A program made the position numbers and the translations under genes. Under the pieces are notes generated by a model. The model worked only from the letters and a program-made list of their open reading frames with translations. It was not told the origin of the DNA and did not search any database. From Podochytrium sp. JEL0797 (lineage: Eukaryota; Chytridiomycota; Chytridiomycetes; Chytridiales; Chytriomycetaceae), in the NCBI GenBank assembly GCA_027596195.1, contig JADGJG010000801.1, positions 1 to 12,326 on the forward strand: 12,326 nucleotides of DNA, read 5' to 3'. Shown one piece after another: positions 1 to 8,447 of this stretch. Positions within the stretch are counted from its first letter, which is position 1. Each line of letters opens with the position of its first letter.

Positions 1-3
1 CCC

Positions 4-60
<57 letters not shown>
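1..60. repeat. Poly-C homopolymer tract at window edge
   Basis: All bases are C except one A at position 4. There is no coding or structural content. Read outwards on the minus strand it is a terminal poly-G run, which is what two-colour sequencing chemistry produces when signal is lost, so an artefact at a contig end is likely. A genuine C tract cannot be excluded, because shorter C runs occur elsewhere (10 at 1794-1803, 12 at 5441-5452). Confidence 0.9.
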
Positions 61-61
<1 letters not shown>

Positions 62-1251
62 ATGCCGTCGTACTCCTATATTTCCCATAATAAAAGTTGG
101 ACATCCATAGGAACTTCTATATTACACGATAGACGTCCACACAAACAAACAAAACCAAGTGCATATCGCCCCCTCGCACCCTAACTTCCTCTGCCATTCA
201 ACACGCACTCGCCTTCCGTACTCCACGCTGACACCGTACTCGTGACATCCACGCGAACCCCCACAAACTGCGCCTCTCCCGGCGCCATGGATCTCTTCCT
301 CTTCGCTTCCTTCTCGCCCCCACCCCGTCTGCTCCTCTGTGTCACCCAGAAACTGTGCGAGCCATGTCCACTGAACTTCCAAGCGGGATCAACTTGCGAT
401 TAGCAGGACACGAAACCCTTTGAGAAGCCCCCGGCCTGCGAACGCTTGCCTCCGCATTCTTGTCGATTTGGAAACTGTCCACCTGATGAGTATGGCACAG
501 ATACAGTCCCGCGTCGTCGATGGGTGCTGGACCGGCAGGAAGTGCATGAATTCCGAACACGCGGTCCAACGAAAACACGAAATTCTCGCCCCCAGACCCT
601 CCAAGACACAGCACTCTTTTCCATCCTCTAAAATGGCTACTCTTGTTATATATATCTCTCAAAATATAATTAAAACCCTCGGCATCGATATTTATATTTT
701 TCAATCGGAGTCAACCTCGCCCCAACCTTCACACTTCCACACCTTCCCAAATTTCGCACTACTCATCATACCCTCGTTTTCCCGCCACTGTGCGTGACTG
801 CACTTACTCGCCCGGGTTTCCAACACGGGGGCCATTCTATTTCAACGTTCTTTTCCCGGGACACGGAAATTCGAATGCTGGTCCACAAAAACACTGCTCA
901 CGCGCGACTACCGCAGGCGCCCATTGGAGGTTACGAAGAAGAATTATGTGCCCACAGAATCACCGAATGCACCCGTGAAAACTCTTCTCCACTCGATCAC
1001 CACGTGGTCTCCCTCTCCCTTACTTTTTGTAGTTGCAGCCATACCTGATGTTTAATGCCTCGCACAGGACGGCATCGTTGTGGTAGATAATTTTCTAACC
1101 AGCCGCAACCAAGCATTTGTCAATCATTCGCCAAAACAACCAGCCACACCCCTGCCACACCCAAGCACTGGCAAAAAACCAAGTCACCCTTTGCATGCTG
1201 GGCCAGCTGGCTTTGATCTGGCCCTCCCCAAAAAGATTCTCAAAACCTCAT
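61..1251. other. Gene-free stretch upstream of the MFS gene
   Basis: About 1.2 kb with no ORF that I can link to a protein family. The open frames here, up to about 125 codons, overlap in several frames, lack conserved motifs, and in part start only at non-ATG codons. AT-rich, TATA-like sequence lies at about 645-680. Positions 142-347 resemble part of the tandem-repeat spacer (separate entry). The right end presumably contains the promoter and 5' leader of the transporter at 1252. A fast-evolving or short multi-exon gene cannot be excluded without RNA data. Confidence 0.5.
142..347 (+). repeat. Diverged copy of a segment of the right-hand repeat spacer
   Basis: This segment aligns colinearly with the reverse complement of 10253-10456 (and of 12035-12238). 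Shared blocks in order are a 9-mer CAAACAAAC (142-150), an exact 16-mer TTCAACACGCACTCGC (197-212), a gapped block around AAACTGCGCC, and CTCCTCTGNGTCANCC (332-347). Distances between blocks are similar in both places. This suggests a dispersed element or shared ancestral flanking sequence. I see no coding capacity, terminal repeats or transposase. Confidence 0.5.
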
Positions 1252-3461
1252 ATGGCTGCTTCAACTCCCACCATTACGGGCACTCGAAAACCAGATAGCG
1301 AGCCTGTTTTCCTCACTGCCTCATACGCACCTGCGACGGGTGCCGCCGAAAATCAATTTTCCATTCTGGATCAACCGGTTGACTTTGCAAAACCCGCCGT
1401 CTCACTCACCAGGTTGGAGTTCACTCTCGTGTTTATCGGGTTGGCACTTGCCGTGTTCATTGCCTCATTGGATCTGGTGAGTTGGAGGGCAGATGCAACG
1501 GCTTGGTTCGCGTGGGCAATTCATGGGCAATCGATTGATGAAGAATTTTTCCCCCTTCGAAAACAGACGATTGTGGCGGTCGCTCTCCAGGTCATTCAAT
1601 TGTTTTTCTATAAAGTTAGGCAATAGTCACTGAGAAAAACCCATTCCAGGTCATTGCCTCAGAATTCTCCGCCCTGGATCAAATCAACTGGATTGGAACT
1701 GCCTTCTTCTTGACTTCTACGGCGTTCATCCCAATTTATGGTTTGTCCTCCCCTTTTTTTCATCCCCATCCGCTCCCTGACTTGATAAACTGACCCCCCC
1801 CCCGAACAGGTCAACTTGCCGATGTGATTGGACGCAAGCCCACCTTCTTGATCGCCATCACAATCTTTGAGATCGGGTCGCTCCTTTGCGGGGTCTCTTC
1901 ATCCATGAATATGCTCATTGCCAGTCGTGCTATTGCTGGAATGGGCGGATCTGGCATTTTCTCCCTTACAATGATTATCATTGGTGAGTGATCTGTATTC
2001 AGATTAGTCGTGGTGTCCTTGGGTAGAGTTGCCGTGCGAAATCCGACTGGGTTGGGTTTTGCGAGGTCAAAAGGTCTTTTACTCATCCCATTTTATCTCC
2101 TTGTCCCCAGGTGATTTGACAACCCCTCGCGAACGCGGGCAGTACCTTGGCCTCATTGCTGCCATCTATGGACTCGCGTCGATTATCGGGCCACTCATCG
2201 GTGGGTGTTTTTGAACGTGAATTTTACCAACGTGCATAATCCCACAGGTGGACTATTTGTTGATCATCTTGGATGGCGTTGGGTTTTTTTGATCAATCTT
2301 CCATTCGGTGTCGTTACGGTTGCCGTCGTCTTGTTCTTCCTCAAGTTCCAATCGGCCACGCGCGGATCCTTGACGGATTCCCTCAAAAAGATTGACTGGC
2401 TGGGCGGATTCTTGCTGATCTCGTTCGTGATTTTCGTGTTAATTCCCATCCAAGGCGGAGGGACCCAGTACGCGTGGAACTCTGCCATTGTCATCACGTG
2501 TTTTGTGTGTTGTTTTGTGGCGTTTCTTGCGTTTGTTTATGTTGAGGGCTGGGTTGCAATGCATCCGCTCCTTCCCTTTGAGCTCCTCAAAAACCAGTAC
2601 GCTGTTGCGACGTATATCACTGCAGCGTTTGTTGGTGCTGCGTTTTTTATCCTTGCGTTTTATGTCCCGCTTTGGGTACGTTCGTTCTTCTTTCTTCGCT
2701 GAGGATACTGACTTCTGTTTGTAAAAATAGTTCCAGATCGTGCTTGGATCCTCCGCCACTCAAGCTGGAGTCCGTGCTCTGCCCTTGATGATGGGAATGG
2801 CCATTGCCGCAACGGGCAGCGGAATCATAGCAACAGCTACGGGTTACCTTTTCCCCTTCCTGCCGGTCAGCGCCGTCTTGACGGCCGTTGGGTCGGCGCT
2901 AATCGCCACGATGATGAAGGAAGATGCGGAGTTGTGGAAGCAAATCCTGTTCCTCATTATCGCAGGGGTAGGTGCCGGGTGCGGGTTCCAAATGTGTATG
3001 ATGTCCTCGCAGGTTTCGGTGGGTCCGGAGTTGTTGGCGGTGTCAACTTCGACGTGAGTTTTTCCCCTCTTTTTTCTCTTTTCTAATTTGCCGGGGAAAA
3101 ACACAGCAACAACTTTATCCAAACCATGGGTTTCGCCGTTGGAGTCGCAATCTGCAGTGCCATCTTCAACGGCAACCTGGAGGGCAACATTTCTGATAGC
3201 TTGGACCAGTTCAACGCGACGCTCGTATTTCTGAACGGCCAAGACACGTCCATCGTGTTCCAAGACCCCTCCGTGTTGCACAACCCTCTGTACGTCCTGG
3301 ATGGGAGCGTTTTGCAGCAGGCGTTGGTGCATGGATATTTGGAGACGCTTTCGGTGCTGTTTTACCTTCCTGTCGGGTTTGCTTGCGTGTGGTTCGTGAC
3401 ATGTTTCTTTGTTAAGCGGGGGCGTGTTCCTCAGGGGACGGAGATTGCCGTGGGGGTGTGA
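1252..3461 (+). CDS. MFS multidrug:H+ antiporter (DHA14 type), 8 exons, 569 aa
   Basis: Probable membrane exporter of toxic compounds driven by proton exchange. Exons: 1252-1476, 1567-1590, 1650-1740, 1810-1983, 2111-2200, 2248-2675, 2731-3053, 3107-3461. They join without frame breaks to 570 codons including TGA. Family signatures are in the right order: LDLTIVAVAL in TM1 (about 73-82); motif A GQLADVIGRKP (114-124) between TM2 and TM3; the SRAIAGMGGSG motif-B region (about 152-162); and antiporter motif C IIGPLIGG (about 196-203), followed by GWRWVFLINLPFG. Many hydrophobic segments continue to the C-terminus, and 569 aa is normal for 14-TM fungal exporters. The start at 1252 follows a hydrophilic leader typical of the family. 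An in-frame ATG at 1195 would add 19 residues. Exon 2 is a 24-nt microexon. Intron 1 is 90 nt, in frame and stop-free, but it interrupts the TM1 motif, so I treat it as an intron. The substrate cannot be told from sequence. Confidence 0.9.
1586..1655 (+). repeat. 11-bp direct repeats flanking MFS intron 2
   Basis: TCCAGGTCATT occurs at 1586-1596 and 1645-1655, exactly 59 nt apart, and straddles both splice junctions of intron 2 (1591-1649). The central AGGT of each copy supplies the splice sites: the first copy gives the donor GT, the second the acceptor AG. The donor GTCATT is far from the GTGAGT/GTACGT used in this window's other introns. The protein sequence VALQ-VIASEF around the junction is what the family expects, which supports this splicing. 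Confidence 0.75.
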
Positions 3462-3520
3462 GAGTGGACTTTCTGTACCTATTATTTTTTGTAAACGGTG
3501 ATCCACCGGATGCTTTCAAA

Positions 3521-3528
3521 TATAAATA
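3521..3528 (+). promoter_or_regulatory. TATA-like box upstream of HSE1
   Basis: TATAAATA matches the TATA consensus and lies about 125 bp before the HSE1 start codon, in the 192-bp gap after the transporter stop. The same AT-rich patch could serve 3' end formation of the transporter transcript, so the assignment is tentative. Confidence 0.35.
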
Positions 3529-3653
3529 TCCTATCCTTTTATTAAAGGCAAAGCTGGAATCAAAGGCACTTTCTTCCTTGGGTGGCGCTTGGGTTTTGCT
3601 TGTTCGAAAAAACAATCACAAATCCCGCGGATACCCTCAGTCCCTCACATAAA

Positions 3654-5257
3654 ATGGAAACCCTCGTGAACCAGGTACCTTGCTTGCCTGAACACGGAAC
3701 CGCTCTAATGACCTCCGTCCCAGGCCACCGACGAGAAACAAACGCGCGAGAACTGGGGTCTCTATGCGCGCATCTGCGAAATGTGCAGCGGATCGCCAGA
3801 CAAGGCGCGCGATGCCGTGGCTGCCATTGCGAAGCGCGCACAGAGCAAGAACGCAAACGCGGTGCTGTTTGCCCTGACCCTGGCGAACTGTCTGGTCGTC
3901 AACTGCGGCCAGAAGGTGCATCGCGAGGTGTCGTCAAGAGGTGAGCAGAGTGTTTCCAGGAGAGCGTCTCTAGGAGGGTGTTTTGCTTCTAGGGAGGGTG
4001 GTCTAGGGGGGTTCGAGAGTGCTTTTGGGGGTGTCTGAGGCATACCTTCCTACCCACCACAGTTCTCGTCGACGCCCTCGTCAAACAGCTCATGGCACCT
4101 TCGGTCCACAGGGCCGTCAAGATGCGCATTGCTGAGCTGATTCAGTCATGGGCCCTGCTCTTCAAAAACAATCCCGACCTTGGATACCTTGTCCAGACCT
4201 ATGACCAGCTCAAACACCAGGGGATCCAGTTCCCCTCGCCGAACGCAAAACCAGAAACGGTCAAATCAGCCAGTGCATTGGCCAAGGAGCAGGAGGAGGA
4301 GGAGCTTCAGCTTGCCGTGAGTTTTTGCTGCGCCCGGATCTCGCAACATGTTCTAAACGCTTTTGATCCAGCTGGCTCTCTCCATGAGTGCCGAAGAACA
4401 TGGCGCCAAACAACAGCAAACAAAACGAGACGAAGCCCCGACGAAGCGAAACCCTATCTGCCGAGTTCGCGCCTTGTACGACTTTCCCGGCTTGGAAGAA
4501 GGCGAACTGCGTCTCACCTTCAACGATATTGTCAACGTGCACGACGACACAACCTTCAAGGAGTGGTGGAAGGGCGAGTGCAACGGCCGGATCGGAATCT
4601 TTCCTTCGAATTACGTCGAGAGAATCGAGGGCGGTGTCGGTGGAGCGTCTGCGGCCCCTCCTGCTTCTGCTGCGGGGCTGCCGGATGACCAGAAAGTCGA
4701 TCGATTCATGGGCCTGCTTGCGAATGCGAACCCGAGAGAGAGTTTGAGCGAAAACGCGCAGGTGCAAGAGTTGTACCACGCGATTTTGATGTTGAGGCCC
4801 AAGTTGTTGGGCGAATTGGAGGTGTCGAGAGTGAAGCAGGGTATGTTATTTCCCTTGTGGGGGGGTTAAATTCTAAATTCGCTCCACAGATGAACTCGTT
4901 GCAATCAACGAGCGTTTCACTGCCGCTTGTTCCACCTACCAAAAACTCATGGATGCTTCCCTCGCAGCCCAGCGAACCGCGTACCAACAACACCCTCAAT
5001 ACGCTCCACAAGGATATGGAAACTACGGAGCTCCCCCCGCGCCGTTCCAACAAGGACCGCCGCAGTATCCGCAGCAGCAGCAACCGTATATGCAGCAGCC
5101 TCCTCCTCAGCAGTACCAACAGCAGCCACCCCCTGGCCAATATGCTCCTGCGCCACAGGGATATGCGTCGCCTCCACCAGCCGGGCAGTTTGCTCAACCA
5201 CCCCCTCAACAGGGGTACTCTGCGCCACCACCGCAGGGAGGGCAATATTATCAGTGA
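3654..5257 (+). CDS. HSE1: Hse1, ESCRT-0 subunit (VHS-UIM-SH3-GAT), 5 exons, 442 aa
   Basis: STAM/Hse1 homologue. With Vps27 it forms ESCRT-0 on endosomes, binds ubiquitinated membrane cargo and starts sorting into multivesicular bodies. Exons: 3654-3674, 3724-3940, 4063-4316, 4372-4840, 4890-5257. The joined frame is intact. The VHS domain spans about 8-140 and opens with the typical ATDEKQTRENWGLY; NANAVLFALTLANCLVVNCG and KVHREVSSR are also characteristic. The UIM (about 158-175, EEEELQLALALSMS) is split by intron 3. The SH3 domain (about 195-249) has ALYDF, tandem WW (229-230) and GIFPSNYVE. The GAT-like region (about 275-345) includes the ELYHAILMLRPKLLGELE helix. The tail (about 354-442) is rich in Pro, Gln and Tyr. 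Length is close to yeast Hse1 (452 aa). Exon 1 codes for only seven residues. The start is the only ATG that fits before the VHS domain. Confidence 0.95.
3941..4062 (+). repeat. CTAGG-rich intron 2 of HSE1
   Basis: A 122-nt intron, about twice the size of the other HSE1 introns (49, 49 and 55 nt). It carries three TCTAGG(A/G)GGG-like blocks between about 3967 and 4013. The splice ends are canonical (GTGAGC donor, CCACAG acceptor). An unrelated intron at 8179-8278 is rich in the same CTAGG core. Confidence 0.7.
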
Positions 5258-5271
5258 TTTTAGTGAAAGGG

Positions 5272-5277
5272 AATAAA
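5272..5277 (+). terminator. AATAAA poly(A) signal of HSE1
   Basis: A canonical AATAAA hexamer begins 15 nt after the HSE1 TGA. The position suits the cleavage and polyadenylation signal of a short 3' UTR. Confidence 0.55.
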
Positions 5278-5440
5278 TGTAGTGTTCGAAGTGAGAATTT
5301 TTTAATATCATTGGCCGACGCTCAAAGCTCCACAAATTACCTGCTCAATGAGATAGAGAGTCGCATTTGGCTGCGCTACAAAGGTCATCGCACGACAAGA
5401 AGCATAAGTGGCTGTGGTTGGTGGGTGGGGATGGTGATGA

Positions 5441-5461
5441 CCCCCCCCCCCCAAAAAAAAA
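5441..5461 (+). repeat. C12-A9 double homopolymer before the exonuclease start
   Basis: Twelve C are followed directly by nine A, 10 nt before the exonuclease ATG. It would lie in the 5' leader or core promoter. Such tracts are prone to length change and sequencing error. The rest of the 5258-5470 gap shows no clear element apart from the HSE1 poly(A) signal. Confidence 0.85.
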
Positions 5462-5470
5462 TTCAAACAA

Positions 5471-6268
5471 ATGCCACACTCCGCCACCCGCTTCCGCCTC
5501 GGTCTCCCGCTCATCTCTCGCTACTCCTCTTCCCTCTCCTACCCCAAAATCGCTGCCATCGCCTACGACACTGAAACGCACGACTGGATCGACGGTCTCC
5601 CACGCACCCGCGAGCACATTGGTCGAGTGGTTCAACTGGGCTGGGTCTCCTTCACGAACGCCGGGGACGTTGTTTCCCGCAACAGCCACATTTTCAAACC
5701 CAATGGGTATCGCATCTCCGCGAAAGCCGAGCAGTTTCATGGCATCACGAACGAGCGCGCGGAGTTGGAAGGTCGCAATGGAGATGAAATGTTGAGGTCG
5801 TTTCTGTCTCATGTGGTTTCGGCGGGACCCGAGTGCACGCTTGTGGCGCACAAGATGTCGTTTGATTCAAATGCAGTGTTGGCAGAACTCGACCACCGCA
5901 GCTACCCCAACATATCGCGTGCAGAAATGTTGCTGGATCCGAAACTGAATAAAAACACGTGCGATACGTGCAAGACGCGCCATCTCGTGCGTTTGGACCC
6001 CATGAACGAGCAATTTCGGAAACGAAGGTTCGGGATGCGTCTCGGAGAAATGTTTGAGTGGCTGTGTGCGGATTATCCTCACCGTGAACAGCTTCTTGCG
6101 GGTGCCCATGACGCTGGGTGTGATGCGGAGATGGCTGGTGCGATTTATTTTGAATTGAAGAAGAGAGGGGTGTTGGGGGCGGGTGGCTGTGAGCGACGCT
6201 GCTCAGGGTGCAGACAGACGGGGCATGACATCCGCTCTTGTCCCAACAAAGGTCCCTTGCAATTGTGA
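5471..6268 (+). CDS. DEDDh 3'-5' exonuclease with C-terminal zinc knuckle, 265 aa
   Basis: Intronless. RNase H-fold exonuclease of the DnaQ/DEDDh class, which hydrolyses RNA or DNA from the 3' end with two metal ions. Visible catalytic set: Exo I YDTET (D33, E35), Exo II AHKMSFD (D132) and Exo III HDAGCD (H213, D218, an HxxxxD pair). Exo II has Lys where many relatives have Asn (HNxxFD). FHGIT (89-93) is a typical family element. An insert with C164-x2-C167 lies between Exo II and III. The C-terminus holds a CCHC zinc knuckle, C244-x2-C247-x4-H252-x4-C257, suggesting single-stranded nucleic-acid binding. The first 25 residues are Arg/Ser/Leu-rich with no acidic residue, so mitochondrial targeting is possible. 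The ATG at 5471 is the first in frame. The exact substrate is unknown. It converges with the splicing-factor gene. Confidence 0.85.
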   Translation: MPHSATRFRLGLPLISRYSSSLSYPKIAAIAYDTETHDWIDGLPRTREHIGRVVQLGWVSFTNAGDVVSRNSHIFKPNGYRISAKAEQFHGITNERAELEGRNGDEMLRSFLSHVVSAGPECTLVAHKMSFDSNAVLAELDHRSYPNISRAEMLLDPKLNKNTCDTCKTRHLVRLDPMNEQFRKRRFGMRLGEMFEWLCADYPHREQLLAGAHDAGCDAEMAGAIYFELKKRGVLGAGGCERRCSGCRQTGHDIRSCPNKGPLQL

Positions 6269-6284
6269 CTGCGCGCGCGAAAAA

Positions 6285-6354
6285 GATGGCTTTTCTTTGC
6301 AAGTCTGCGTGTTGTTACAATGACTAAATGGTGTGCGATGGCTTTTCTTTGCAA
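6285..6354 (+). repeat. 18-bp direct repeat in the 3' flank of the exonuclease
   Basis: GATGGCTTTTCTTTGCAA occurs at 6285-6302 and 6337-6354, identical and 52 nt apart, in the 275-bp gap between two convergent genes. The first copy starts 16 nt after the exonuclease stop. No canonical AATAAA follows on the + strand, so the repeats may lie in the 3' UTR or downstream region. Nothing else is clear in 6355-6543 beyond AT-rich sequence. Confidence 0.85.
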
Positions 6355-6543
6355 TGTTGTATCGTTTTTTCTGAAAAAATATATTCTCAAGCATACAGGA
6401 AGGTTTGAAAAAAATTCCGCCTTTCCACCAAACGAGGACTGCCCAGGCAGAGACCTGAATTCTGCATGAATTCTGTGAACACCTCGAAAAACACGAAATC
6501 TTATTTGACAAAAACATAACAAAAGATTTGCTCTTTTCCAATC

Positions 6544-8447
6544 TCATAAAGTCGGTGCACTGACAGACCCAGCATCCACAACCTCCTCTTCCACCGCACC
6601 AACACTCATCCCCACCATCGACACCGCAGCTCCACCTTCCTCTTCATACCTCCTCTCAGAGCTGCTGCGAGCGATAGGAGGTTCACGGTCCCGGCTGCGC
6701 GAGCGGTGACTGCTGCGTCTCGAACCACTGCTTCTGTACGCGTCGCGGTCACGGTCGCGGTCCGAGGAGCGGTACGTGTCGGGGGAACGGCGGCGATCCG
6801 ATGAGCGACGGTCGGTGCGGGGATCATCGCGCGAGCTTCGGTAACGGTCTGTGGTTTTTTTTGGGAAGGGGGGGTGCAATGATGGAGAGGCCAAATCGGG
6901 AGAAAGGGAAAGCGAAAAGAGAGAGATGTTGGGGGTTAACGCGTGGTCAGAATCATCGGGACTCGACATCGAACGAGGAGAGAAGGAGAGAGGAGGGGGG
7001 AGGAAGGGGTCGTTTTTTGGGGGGTGTATGTGTAGGTGTGTGTAGATTTGATTGTTTTTTGGGGGGTGTTTGGGGGTGTGTGGTGTGCGTGAAGGGGGGG
7101 TGTCGCGGCTTTGGATTGTTTTTTTTTGGTTTAGGGGTTTTCACAACGGCAGAAAGTGAGTTCTCCAGACGCAACTACGGGAATCTAAAAAGGGAAACGT
7201 GAGGAGGGGAGTTATGTACCTGGGGATCTCGAGCGTCTTCTGTAGCGTTCTGTGTGGGAGAGCAGAAATTGTCAATACGTTTCAGGACGCGAACCGATTC
7301 TAAGAATAATACCTGGCGAACGGGATCTCGATCTTCTTCTGCGTCTGTCACGGGATCTGTCTCTGCGGCGGTCTGGCAATGAAAAGGCGAAAATCAGAAT
7401 TCCAGAACTCCAACGCGACACAAAAACGAGTCTCACCATACGAACGCGACCTCGACCGCGACCGTCTGCGCCTGGCTGGTGGAATCACGGTCCCATCTGT
7501 CGCAAGGTATGCTGCAGCCGTCATGCTCGCGGAGCTTGCGCCAACCTTGTCACGGTTCAAGATGCGCAGTTCGGCCTCGCGCACGCGACGCATCGTGATG
7601 TCATCGAGCTTTTTGGGGCCTTTGTTGATGGCGTTTTTGGAGTGGGTAACTTTGAGGGGCCGTTCGGCGAGGGTTGTTCCGTGCAGGTTGATGGCTTCGT
7701 TGGCGGCATCGACGACGGCTGTTTTGGATTCAGAAAAGGACACGAAAGGCAGCAACAAAGAACTCACCAAACTCGACAAAGGCAAAGCGACACCCATGGG
7801 CTGGATCTCCCGCCATCTTGATGAAGGTCACGGGCCCGCAGGCGGAAAACATTTGCGTCAAATCAGCCTCGCTAATCAGCAGCGAGATGTTCCCAACGTA
7901 GATGGTGCGGCCAATCTCGTCGGCTTTGACAGGGTCAATCTGGAACATTTGGGTGGTCACGTAAGGATTCTTGATGTTTGTGCCTGGCACGCCCACGCCC
8001 AGTGCGTTGCCCATCAGCGAGGTCGAATGGATCATCTGGGCAGCGGCAACGCGGCTCGGATGCATAAAGTCGAGGGCGGCCGGGTTTGCAGGGGTTGGTG
8101 CTGGGGCGGCCGTGGCGTGCGACGTGACGAGGAGCATGTGGTCGCCGAGCTCGGTGCCAGTGAGGTGCATTGCGATGACTAGGAAGGAATTAGTTGGTTG
8201 CTAGGCGCTCGCTAGGAGTGTGCTAGACAGTCTCTAGGCATTGCTAGGCATCGCTTGGCCCTTCGTAGACAAACTCACCCGCCGCAGACGCCTCCTCAAA
8301 CGTGACCAGGGCCTCGCGCGTGTTGGCGTTAAACTGAGACGGCCCCAACATCTCAATCGATGTGATCTTCCCCAAGTGTGCAAATAGCTCGCTCAGCGTG
8401 GCCTCAGACACCAGCGCGCTGATGTTGCTGACTTTGACGGACGCCAT
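6544..8447 (-). CDS. SREK1: SREK1/SRrp86-like splicing factor: two RRMs plus RS domain, 6 exons, 418 aa
   Basis: Nuclear SR-type protein expected to act in pre-mRNA splicing. Exons in transcript order: 8447-8279, 8178-7768, 7718-7437, 7372-7313, 7249-7220, 6848-6544. They join to 419 codons including TAA. RRM1 is about 3-76. A 70-residue Ala/Pro-rich linker follows. RRM2 is about 147-220, with RNP2 IYVGNI (149-154) and RNP1 RFAFVEF (187-193), then the ERPLKVTHSKNAI end. KKLDDITMRRVREAELRI follows, matching the KRVREAQ stretch typical of SREK1. The RS domain (about 275-385) is dense in RS, RD and SR pairs, and the tail is acidic. The domain order and the post-RRM2 helix are why I prefer SREK1 over other SR proteins. 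All five introns are phase 1, so each internal exon could be skipped without losing frame; exons 4 and 5 (60 and 30 nt) code only for RS repeats. The symbol rests on homology, not proven orthology. Confidence 0.85.
6849..7219 (-). other. Long G/C-skewed intron 5 of the SREK1-like gene
   Basis: This 371-nt intron is several times longer than the others here. The + strand (template) is rich in G runs of 5-7 between about 6990 and 7110, so the transcript is C/A-rich there. GTTTTTTGGGGGGTGT occurs twice, at 7012-7027 and 7054-7069. Donor is GTACAT and acceptor is CCACAG. I see no additional exon or small RNA inside it. The G runs could form a G-quadruplex on the template strand. Confidence 0.65.
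8179..8278 (-). repeat. CTAGG-rich intron 1 of the SREK1-like gene
   Basis: A 100-nt intron with five CTAGG cores and one CTAGA on the + strand, spaced roughly 10-16 nt over much of its length (CCTAG in the transcript). Donor is GTGAGT and acceptor is TTCCTAG, so the last CCTAG coincides with the splice acceptor. The same core occurs three times in HSE1 intron 2, in the opposite sense relative to transcription. Confidence 0.7.

Noticed and set aside
122..704. Several overlapping open frames on both strands upstream of the transporter.
   Set aside because: They compete in different frames, at least one starts only at a non-ATG codon, and none shows family motifs.
1477..1566. Reading the transporter continuously through 1477-1566, since the frame stays open.
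   Set aside because: The 30 extra residues split the conserved LDxTIV motif of TM1, and the segment has GTGAG and CAG ends, so it is an intron.
7719..7767. Residues SESKT encoded in frame just before exon 3 of the SREK1-like gene, which might belong to RRM2.
   Set aside because: They are in a different frame from the preceding FVEF. The 49-nt GTGAGT-CAG intron gives FVEF followed by 14 residues up to the HG turn, the length seen in SREK1-type RRM2.
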